This document shows, piece after piece, positions 6,524 through 12,766 of a stretch of 12,766 nucleotides of DNA. The stretch comes from Rhizobiaceae bacterium (GTDB lineage Bacteria > Pseudomonadota > Alphaproteobacteria > Rhizobiales > Rhizobiaceae): contig JACMIV010000269.1 in the NCBI GenBank assembly GCA_014380965.1, forward strand, positions 1-12,766. The letters are read 5' to 3'. How positions within the stretch are numbered: the first letter of the stretch is position 1; each line of letters opens with the position of its first letter. Under the pieces are notes generated by a model, which was given only the letters and a program-made list of their open reading frames with translations, had not been told where the DNA came from and ran no database searches. The position numbers and the translations under genes were made by a program.

Positions 6524-7723
6524 ATGACGAGCATCCACCCTCTATCCACCCCCCTCGGCAAGGACGAGACCGAAGATGTCGCAAGGCGCGAGGCACGCCA
6601 GCCGTCGAGCCTCGTGATGCGCTTCGGCGAGGACGCGCCGCTGCGCCTCGACGCCGGGCGCGATCTTTCGCCCTTCCAGATCGCCTACACGACGCACGGC
6701 ACGCTGAACGCCGAAAAGTCCAATGCCATCCTCGTCTGCCATGCCCTGACGGGCGACCAGTACGTCGCGAGCCCCAATCCGGTGACCGGCAAGGCCGGCT
6801 GGTGGCAGGCGCTCATCGGGCCGGGAAAGCCGATCGATACGAGCCGCTATTTCGTCGTCTGCTCGAACGTCATCGGCGGCTGCATGGGCTCGACGGGTCC
6901 GGCGTCGATCGATCCGGCCACGGGCGAGCCCTATGCGCTCGACCTTCCGGTGCTGACGATCCGCGACATGGTGCGCGCGCAGGCAATGCTGATCGACCGG
7001 CTCGGGATCGACACGCTGTTCGCGGTCATCGGCGGGTCGATGGGCGGCATGCAGGTGCTGGAGTGGACCGTGAGTTTTCCGAAGCGCGTCTTCGCGGCGC
7101 TGCCGATCGCCACCGGCGCGCGGCACTCTTCGCAGAACATCGCCTTCCACGAGGTCGGGCGACAGGCCGTCATGGCGGATCCCGACTGGCGGAACGGGCG
7201 CTACATCGCGGCGGGAACGCGACCGCACAAGGGGCTTGCCGTCGCCCGCATGGCCGCGCATGTCACCTATCTCTCGGAAGCGGCGCTCCAGCGCAAATTC
7301 GGCCGCAACCTGCAGGACCGCACCAGCCTCGGCTTCGGCTTCGACGCCGACTTCCAGATCGAGAGCTACCTGCGCTACCAGGGCATGACCTTCGTCGACC
7401 GGTTCGACGCGAACGCCTATCTCTACATGACGCGGGCGATGGACTATTTCGACATCGCCGGGGACTTCGGCGGGCGCCTTGCCGACGCCTTCAAGAACAC
7501 GGCGACACGGTTCTGCCTCGTCTCGTTCACCTCCGACTGGCTGTTTCCGACCGAGGAAAACCGGGCGGTCGTCCACGCGCTGAACGCTGCGGCCGCATCC
7601 GTCTCCTTCGTCGAGATCGAGACCGACCGAGGCCACGACGCCTTCCTTCTCGAAGAGCCGAAGTTCTTCGAGGCGATCGCCGGCTTCGTCTCGTCGGCGG
7701 CGCGCATGCGGGGGATCGCCTGA
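6524..7723 (+). CDS. metX: Homoserine O-acyltransferase (MetX)
   Basis: MetX acylates L-homoserine, the first committed step of methionine synthesis by this route. The 399-residue alpha/beta hydrolase shows [15 protein letters not shown] (67-81), the oxyanion/substrate region [17 protein letters not shown] (115-131), the nucleophile elbow GGSMGGMQ (170-177, Ser172), the acid Asp338 in TSDWLFP, and the catalytic His371 in GHDAFL; the triad is complete. I chose the ATG at 6524 (MTSIHPL); an in-frame GTG at 6491 has no ribosome site. Whether acetyl-CoA or succinyl-CoA is the donor cannot be told from family membership, since MetX proteins of both specificities exist. The stop overlaps the metW start (TGATG), so the two are translationally coupled. 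The 5' region may hold regulatory structure. Confidence 0.95.
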   Translation: MTSIHPLSTPLGKDETEDVARREARQPSSLVMRFGEDAPLRLDAGRDLSPFQIAYTTHGTLNAEKSNAILVCHALTGDQYVASPNPVTGKAGWWQALIGPGKPIDTSRYFVVCSNVIGGCMGSTGPASIDPATGEPYALDLPVLTIRDMVRAQAMLIDRLGIDTLFAVIGGSMGGMQVLEWTVSFPKRVFAALPIATGARHSSQNIAFHEVGRQAVMADPDWRNGRYIAAGTRPHKGLAVARMAAHVTYLSEAALQRKFGRNLQDRTSLGFGFDADFQIESYLRYQGMTFVDRFDANAYLYMTRAMDYFDIAGDFGGRLADAFKNTATRFCLVSFTSDWLFPTEENRAVVHALNAAAASVSFVEIETDRGHDAFLLEEPKFFEAIAGFVSSAARMRGIA

Positions 7724-8367
7724 TGGAGTCGCCCGTCCCGACTTCGGACCTCGTGGCGGCGGAGACCGCCGCGCGCATCGATCTCCAGGTGATCGCCGAC
7801 CTCGTCGCCCCCGGCAGCCGCGTGCTCGACGTCGGCTGCGGCGACGGCTCGCTGCTCGATCTCCTTCAGAAGAAGCGCCGCGTCGACGGACGGGGGATCG
7901 AGCTGTCGCAGATGGGCGTCAACGAGTGCGTCGCGCGCGGCCTGTCGGTGATCCAGGGCGATGCCGATCGCGACCTCGTCCACTATCCCGACGACGCCTT
8001 CGACTACGTCATCCTCTCCCAGACCATCCAGGCGACGCGCAACCCGAAGATCGTGCTCCAGGAGCTCCTGCGCATCGGCAACCGCGCGATCGTGTCCTTC
8101 CCGAACTTCGGGCACTGGTCGATCCGCCTCGCCCTCGGCTTCACCGGCCGGATGCCGGTGACGCAGAACATCAGCTATGCCTGGTACGAGACGCCGAACA
8201 TCCATTTCTGCACCATGCGCGACTTCGTGGAGCTGACGGGGGAGATCGGCGCGAGGATCGAGACCGCCGTCGCCATCAACGCCACCGGGCAGAAGATGGG
8301 AATGCGCATGCCCTGGGCGTTCTGGAACCTGTTCGGCCAGCAGGGGGTGTTCGTGCTGGAGCGGTAG
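7723..8367 (+). CDS. metW: Methionine biosynthesis protein MetW
   Basis: MetW is a class I SAM-methyltransferase-fold protein that accompanies MetX in proteobacteria and is needed with it for homoserine acylation in several species. The 214 residues show the SAM-binding motif SRVLDVGCGDGSLLDLL (32-48), GIELSQMGVNECVARGL (58-74), IQGDADRDL (77-85), DYVILSQTIQATRNP (94-108), and the MetW-specific stretch SFPNFGHWSIRLALGFTGRMP (125-145) with ISYAWYETPNIHFCTMRDF (150-168). The ATG at 7723 shares one base with the metX stop. The brnT start follows 29 nt after the stop, with no room for an intergenic promoter of ordinary size. Confidence 0.96.
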   Translation: MESPVPTSDLVAAETAARIDLQVIADLVAPGSRVLDVGCGDGSLLDLLQKKRRVDGRGIELSQMGVNECVARGLSVIQGDADRDLVHYPDDAFDYVILSQTIQATRNPKIVLQELLRIGNRAIVSFPNFGHWSIRLALGFTGRMPVTQNISYAWYETPNIHFCTMRDFVELTGEIGARIETAVAINATGQKMGMRMPWAFWNLFGQQGVFVLER

Positions 8368-8375
8368 CGCCAGAA

Positions 8376-8396
8376 CCGATATCGGGAGAAGCACGC
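8376..8396 (+). promoter_or_regulatory. Palindrome and strong ribosome site before brnT
   Basis: CCGATATCGG (8376-8385) is a 10-bp perfect palindrome directly upstream of brnT and overlaps the ribosome site GGGAGAAG (8384-8391), which stands 5 nt before the GTG at 8397. The ribosome site decides the brnT start. Antitoxins of this type are ribbon-helix-helix repressors of their own operon, so the palindrome is a candidate operator half-site; this is inference. Confidence 0.4.
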
Positions 8397-8660
8397 GTGG
8401 CTATCGTCTTCGATCCGGAAAAGGACGCGACCAGCATCGATAAGCACGGGATCTCTTTGGGGCGAGCGATCGATTTTACTGTCGTTGCCTTCGTGGAGGA
8501 CAACAGGCGCGAGTAAGGTGAGGCTCGCATTCGAGCTTTCGGCGAGATAGACGGCGTTGCCCATTGCCTTGTATGCGCTCCGCGAGACGATGATACTCGG
8601 ATCATCAGTTTGCGTCGTGCTCACGCAAAGAAGATGAGGCGCTATGTCCGACAAATTTGA
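8397..8660 (+). pseudogene. brnT: BrnT-family toxin (DUF497) interrupted by an in-frame stop
   Basis: BrnT is a RelE-fold ribonuclease toxin of about 90 residues. From the GTG at 8397 the frame reads MAIVFDPEKDATSIDKHG and on to VAFVEDNRRE, then TAA at 8514-8516 (codon 40). The same frame then continues without further stops for 47 codons, with GEARIRAFGEIDG (41-53), TRIISLRRAHAKKMRRY (67-83) and a TGA at 8658-8660. Both halves match BrnT, whose members have a Tyr between the acidic Arg-Glu segment and Gly-Glu, so a one-base change TAT/TAC to TAA explains the break. As written only a 39-residue fragment is made, lacking the conserved RIISLRRA block. There is no frameshift, so the lesion looks recent. 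The full frame overlaps brnA by 17 nt, the usual toxin-first order. Sequencing error is the alternative. Confidence 0.88.
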
Positions 8661-8904
8661 CCTGCGTTTCGACCGTGGAAACCCCGAATGGACCGATGCA
8701 GATTTCGCTATCGCAAAAACGGCGGAGTCGCTGCCGGCCGCCGCATTGGCAGCTTTTCCCAAAACACCGACTGCTTCCTCGGCTCTGGCGAAAGTCTCCG
8801 TCCAAATACACTTGAGTGAAGACGTCCTCCGGTTCTTTCAAGCCGGAGCGTCTGGCTGGGAAGCTCGGATCGAAGACGCACTACGGAGTGTGATGGCGCG
8901 TTGA
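8644..8904 (+). CDS. brnA: BrnA-family antitoxin
   Basis: BrnA neutralises BrnT and binds DNA through a ribbon-helix-helix C-terminus. The 86-residue product has an acidic, flexible N-terminal part with NPEWTDADFAIAKTAESLP (13-31) and a C-terminal RHH-like segment: strand KVSVQIHLSEDVLRFF (50-65) then GASGWEARIEDALRSVM (68-84). The Gly-Trp-x-x-Arg-Ile arrangement (71-76) is the family signature. The ATG at 8644 lies inside the last codons of the brnT frame, with GAGG about 4-7 nt upstream. The protein is intact even though its toxin partner is interrupted, so it may still act as a repressor or as an antidote to a related toxin elsewhere. Base composition here is visibly less GC-rich than in flanking genes, suggesting acquisition. 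Confidence 0.87.
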   Translation: MSDKFDLRFDRGNPEWTDADFAIAKTAESLPAAALAAFPKTPTASSALAKVSVQIHLSEDVLRFFQAGASGWEARIEDALRSVMAR

Positions 8905-8914
8905 AGCGCCATCG
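8891..8914. terminator. Hairpin at the end of brnA, possible bidirectional terminator
   Basis: GATGGCGC (8892-8899) and GCGCCATC (8906-8913) form a perfect 8-bp stem with a 6-nt loop; a T-G pair at 8891/8914 could add a ninth. The brnA stop codon (8902-8904) falls in the loop. The hairpin sits between convergent genes, brnA and the aldo/keto reductase. No U-tract follows on either strand, so it may be a transcript-end stabiliser rather than a classical intrinsic terminator. Confidence 0.5.
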
Positions 8915-8952
8915 ACCGCATCAATGACAAGTGCAACCAACAACAGCCCGCT

Positions 8953-9936
<984 letters not shown>

Positions 9937-10019
9937 GGCGGGATGCCTTTCGTCGAATGACTGGGATGCCGTGAAGATAGGGCGCGCTGGCGTCCGGTCA
10001 TCCTCGCGTGGCGCGGGCA

Positions 10020-10781
10020 TCACGAATGATCGAGCGTCTCGCGGCGGTGCGCTCCTGCGCCCTGCGGAATGAGCATAGGCTTGAGGATCCTTTGGCGCTC
10101 GCGTCGCGCGCTCGCAACGGGCAGGCCGCGATAGACCTGCTTCGTCGCCTCGATGAGGATCACGCCGGAAAAGATCGGCCAGAGGCGGCGTCCGGTCCGT
10201 TCGAGCGTAGGACCCAGCGCGATCAGCGAGCGTCGGCGAAAAGGCGGAAAGAGCAGCGCGTCGGACCAGGCCGAGGGCGTGAACAGCGCTTCGCGCAAAA
10301 GCTGCATGAGCTGGCCGCGCGACCAAGGGCGGCCCGAGCCGAAGGGTGTGTGCTCGAAACGCGCCCAGACGCCGCGCCGGTTCGGCACGACGAGGACGAT
10401 CCGCCCCCCCGGCGCCAGAACTCGCCAGCATTCGGCGAGCATGTCGAGCGGGTTCTCGGCGAACTCGAGCGCGTGGACCATGAGCACCCGGTCGATCGAA
10501 GCATCGCTCAGCGGCAGTTCCTCGAGATCGACGAGCGCGGTGCGCGAGGCGCTGCCGAGCGGCCAGTTCACTGCGCCCTGCGTCGCCGGCATGAAGGCGA
10601 GCGCGCGCTCGCAGTCGCCGGCGAAGCGGTCGAGATAGGGCAATGCGTAACCGAGCCCGAGAAGCCGCTCCGCACGGATCTCGCGCCACATCGGCATCAG
10701 ACCGGCGGCAACGGCCCGCTCCGCTGCCATGCCGAGAGACGAGGCGTAAAATTCCCTGAGATCGAGGATGTCTGCGTTCAT
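10020..10781 (-). CDS. Class I SAM-dependent methyltransferase
   Basis: The 253-residue protein begins with a conserved-looking helix [18 protein letters not shown] (7-24) and [20 protein letters not shown] (31-50), which carries the GxGxxxxxL nucleotide loop (42-50). [24 protein letters not shown] (84-107) and [21 protein letters not shown] (119-139) are motifs of the methyltransferase type 11 (UbiE-like) fold. The acceptor is unknown; it is not UbiE or UbiG by length or motif. In Rhizobiales a protein of this kind is commonly divergent from gloB, as here. The C-terminal 70 residues are basic and contain a hydrophobic segment ([14 protein letters not shown], 200-213). No ribosome site stands out before the ATG at 10781, but the start fits the family. 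Confidence 0.87.
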   Translation of the reverse strand: MNADILDLREFYASSLGMAAERAVAAGLMPMWREIRAERLLGLGYALPYLDRFAGDCERALAFMPATQGAVNWPLGSASRTALVDLEELPLSDASIDRVLMVHALEFAENPLDMLAECWRVLAPGGRIVLVVPNRRGVWARFEHTPFGSGRPWSRGQLMQLLREALFTPSAWSDALLFPPFRRRSLIALGPTLERTGRRLWPIFSGVILIEATKQVYRGLPVASARRERQRILKPMLIPQGAGAHRRETLDHS

Positions 10782-11091
10782 TCTGCCGGTATGGGCCTCG
10801 CGTGCCGCTGGCGGCGCGGGCGGGATGGAGTGCGGAGCCTTCAGTCTCGTGAACGTCGCTCGGATGGCAGGCTCGATACTGCGGAACCGAAGAAACCGCT
10901 GCGGGGGACTGCCACCCGGAACCTATAGCCTGATCCCCGCGGCCGCAGAAGAGTGGAGATGCCGATCAGGATGCCTGTCCCATGTCCATCGCCGCACCGA
11001 CGGGTTTCCTCCGGCGGCCGGCCGCGCTACTTGCTCGCCCGAAGCCGTCGATCGATGAAGATCGAGCGCGCTGCACCGGAAACGAGGCGAC
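10782..11091. other. Divergent intergenic region, no gene seen
   Basis: These 310 bases separate the start of the methyltransferase (minus) from the start of gloB (plus) and must hold the promoters of both. Open frames crossing it have arginine- and proline-rich, low-complexity translations and no family resemblance. A TATAGC at 10924-10929 could be a -10 box on the plus strand but has no matching -35. GAGGC just before 11092 is the gloB ribosome site. I see no tRNA, repeat or riboswitch. Confidence 0.5.
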
Positions 11092-11862
11092 ATGTCCGAC
11101 ATCCAGATCCGCCAGTTCGCCTGCCGGAGCGACAATTTCGGCGTGCTCGTCCACGATCCGGCCTCGGGTACGACCATTTCGATCGACGCGCCTGACGAGG
11201 CGCCGATCGTCGCCGCGCTGAAGGCCGAAGGCTGGCGCCTGACGCACATCCTCACCACGCATCACCATGGCGACCATGTCGAAGCCAATCTCGCGTTGAA
11301 GACTGCCTACGGCGTCGAGATCGTCGGGCCGCAAAAGGAGCGGGCGCAGATTCCGGGCATCGACCGCGCCGTTGCAGGCGGCGACGCGTTCGAGATGGGG
11401 GGCATCGCCGTCGAAGCGATCGATACGCCGGGCCACACGCTTGGCGAGCTCTCGTATCACCTGCCGGCGGCCAAGGCAGTGTTTGCCGGCGACGCGCTCT
11501 TCTCGCTCGGCTGTGGGCGGCTGTTCGAAGGAGATGCCGCGATGATGTGGGCCTCGTTGCAACGTCTGCGAATGCTCCCCGACGACACGATGCTCTATTG
11601 CGGCCACGAGTATACGACGACGAACGCGCGTTTCTCGATCGACGTCGATCCCGGCAACACCGCGTTGCGCAACCGTGTGGAGGAGGTGGAGAGGCTGCGC
11701 ATCGCCGGCCGGCCGACGCTGCCGGTCTTGCTCGGCACGGAAAAGCACACCAATCCGTTCCTGCGCGCCGACAATCCCGATCTCATGGCCGCCCTCGGCA
11801 TGAGCGGAGCCGAGCCCGCCGACGTCTTCGCAACCCTCCGCGAGAAGAGGAACTCGTACTGA
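11092..11862 (+). CDS. gloB: Hydroxyacylglutathione hydrolase (glyoxalase II)
   Basis: GloB hydrolyses S-lactoylglutathione to lactate and glutathione, the second step of methylglyoxal detoxification, in the cytoplasm. The 256 residues follow the metallo-beta-lactamase fold: the metal motif HxHxDH is seen as THHHGDH (56-62; His57, His59, Asp61, His62), with further ligands His115 (TPGHTLG), Asp134 (FAGDALFSLGCGRLFEG) and His172 (YCGHEYT). The C-terminal glutathione-binding domain contains LGTEKHTNPFLR (214-225) and ends with the conserved basic LREKRN. All ligands are present, so the enzyme should be active. The ATG at 11092 has GAGGCG 3 nt upstream. The stop overlaps the cupin gene start (TGATG). 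Confidence 0.96.
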   Translation: MSDIQIRQFACRSDNFGVLVHDPASGTTISIDAPDEAPIVAALKAEGWRLTHILTTHHHGDHVEANLALKTAYGVEIVGPQKERAQIPGIDRAVAGGDAFEMGGIAVEAIDTPGHTLGELSYHLPAAKAVFAGDALFSLGCGRLFEGDAAMMWASLQRLRMLPDDTMLYCGHEYTTTNARFSIDVDPGNTALRNRVEEVERLRIAGRPTLPVLLGTEKHTNPFLRADNPDLMAALGMSGAEPADVFATLREKRNSY

Positions 11863-12311
11863 TGAGCACCGCAGCGCTTTCCATCGTCAAGCAGTTCGGC
11901 TTGAAGCCCCATCCCGAAGGCGGCTGGTATCGCGAGAGCTTCCGCGACACGCAGGCCGACGAGACCGGGCGCGCCCGCTCGACCGCGATCTACTACATGC
12001 TCGAGGCCGGAGACACGTCGGAATGGCACCGGGTCACCGACGCTGCCGAGGCATGGCACTGGTATGCCGGCGCACCGCTCGTCATCACCGTTTCCGAGAA
12101 CGGCCACGACGCCTCCGCGCACCGCCTCGGCCCGAACTTCCAGATGAACGAACAGCCCCAGTTCGTGGTGCCGGCCGGCTGGTGGCAGACGGCGACGAGC
12201 CTTGGCGAATACACGCTCGTCGGCTGCACGGTCTCGCCGGGCTTCGACTTCGACAAGCTCGAAATTGCGCCGAAGGATTGGCGCCCGACACCGCGCAAGG
12301 CGAGCGTGTAA
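11862..12311 (+). CDS. Cupin domain protein, DUF985 (Cupin_5) family
   Basis: This is a 149-residue single cupin of the DUF985 family. Characteristic segments: LKPHPEGGWYRESFRD (14-29), RSTAIYYMLEAGDTSEWHRV (39-58), AWHWYAGAPLVI (64-75), QFVVPAGWWQTA (100-111) and VGCTVSPGFDFDKLEI (120-135). His56 and Glu63 with the WHWY segment lie where cupins place metal or ligand contacts. The biochemical function of the family is not settled, although the fold suggests a small-molecule isomerase or epimerase-type pocket. The start ATG shares its first base with the gloB stop, so the two proteins are made from one message and may serve the same response; that functional link is inference. Confidence 0.92.
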   Translation: MSTAALSIVKQFGLKPHPEGGWYRESFRDTQADETGRARSTAIYYMLEAGDTSEWHRVTDAAEAWHWYAGAPLVITVSENGHDASAHRLGPNFQMNEQPQFVVPAGWWQTATSLGEYTLVGCTVSPGFDFDKLEIAPKDWRPTPRKASV

Positions 12312-12333
12312 AACGCGGCAGGGGGCGGCCGCA

Positions 12334-12766
12334 CTACGGTCTACCGGGTTCATGAAACCGGACGAATTCGCCGCTCTCTGGTCTCGGATGTCTTGCCAGG
12401 CAAACTGATCTCGACCCATGCCTGACCACCACTGGCTCCAATATGCCAAGCGATCTCGAGGTCTCGATGCAGAAGCCGATCGTCGCGCCGGGTCTTTCCC
12501 AGGAGCGGTGGGCGATCAGGGCAAAGCGATCGTTCGATTTGGCGATGGCAAGGCCGGCGCGGTCGCCGACGGAAAAGCCAGCGCCGCGGGTCGCACGGCG
12601 AAGGCATCCTGCAGAGAGCACCTGCCGCTCGTCGAATACGACGGCGGAGAGGTGTAGCGCGTCGGGAATCGACCCGACCGTCGGATCATCCATTCCGTAC
12701 TCGTTCAGCCTGGCGGCAACCTCGGACGGATTGACCGCACTCACGACGGCATATTTGGCAGAACGG
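12334..12766 (-). CDS. vapC: VapC-like PIN-domain toxin, N-terminus off the window, abnormal tail
   Basis: The frame is open to the right edge and reads SAKYAVVSAVNPSEVAARL, then VVFDERQVLSAGCLR and ATRGAGFSVGDRAGLAIAK, matching the central and C-terminal part of VapC-type PIN ribonucleases: the acidic Glu in SEVAA and the Asp in GDRA are present (Asp codon about 12564). The usual final acid (TAD-R-xW) is replaced by His in LIAHRSW (about 12510). Homologues stop some 15 residues after that tryptophan; here the frame runs on for about 50, to TAG at 12334, with no family resemblance in the last 40 or so. About 30 N-terminal residues, including the first catalytic Asp, and the expected vapB lie beyond 12766. 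A GTG at 12744 is not the real start. The gene may be decayed. Confidence 0.72.
   Translation of the reverse strand, partial: RSAKYAVVSAVNPSEVAARLNEYGMDDPTVGSIPDALHLSAVVFDERQVLSAGCLRRATRGAGFSVGDRAGLAIAKSNDRFALIAHRSWERPGATIGFCIETSRSLGILEPVVVRHGSRSVCLARHPRPESGEFVRFHEPGRP

Noticed and set aside
6542..7636. Minus-strand open frame of 364 codons across metX
   Set aside because: It is antisense to an intact metX with complete catalytic triad; its composition is charged and repetitive as in other shadow frames.
10768..11058. A 96-codon plus-strand frame in the gap before gloB
   Set aside because: It starts inside the methyltransferase gene, lacks a ribosome site, and its translation is low in complexity without known motifs.
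11595..12449. Minus-strand frame of 284 codons across gloB and the cupin gene
   Set aside because: It is antisense to two intact, overlapping, well-recognised genes.

Overview
The window reads as ordinary chromosome of a GC-rich alphaproteobacterium, most probably of the Hyphomicrobiales (Rhizobiales) order. The evidence is the gene content and order: a PduO-type cobalamin adenosyltransferase and a HIG1-type twin-transmembrane protein beside etfB; a chorismate mutase-hisC-tyrC aromatic operon; a metX-metW pair; and a methyltransferase divergent from gloB plus a DUF985 cupin. No genus can be named from sequence alone.

Left part (1-6342), all on the minus strand. Reading in the direction of transcription from about 6373: chorismate mutase with an unusual C-terminal half, histidinol-phosphate/aromatic aminotransferase hisC and cyclohexadienyl dehydrogenase tyrC (hisC and tyrC share an ATGA overlap). 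Together they can take chorismate through prephenate and arogenate or hydroxyphenylpyruvate toward tyrosine. Downstream follow an EamA (DMT) permease, a small HIG1-domain membrane protein, the adenosyltransferase, a rhomboid protease and the start of etfB, which runs off the left edge.

Middle (6343-8904). A 181-bp divergent region holds a convincing promoter for the aromatic operon and two possible structured elements. On the plus strand metX and metW overlap (TGATG) and form a methionine-synthesis operon. Packed 29 nt behind metW is a BrnT/BrnA type II toxin-antitoxin locus. Its toxin gene has an in-frame TAA at codon 40 in an otherwise intact 87-codon frame, while the antitoxin looks complete. 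An 8-bp-stem hairpin closes the locus.

Right part (8953-12766). An aldo/keto reductase and a SAM-dependent methyltransferase lie on the minus strand. A 310-bp gap with no convincing gene follows, then gloB (glyoxalase II) overlapping a DUF985 cupin on the plus strand. At the right edge, on the minus strand, is the C-terminal part of a VapC-like PIN-domain toxin with an odd, overlong tail.

Most genes are housekeeping. The points that merit attention are the interrupted brnT with retained brnA, the altered vapC at the edge (two damaged-looking toxin genes within 4 kb), the degenerate prephenate-dehydratase-like half of the chorismate mutase, and a near-perfect operator-like inverted repeat in front of etfB. 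I did not find a wholly new multi-gene system.
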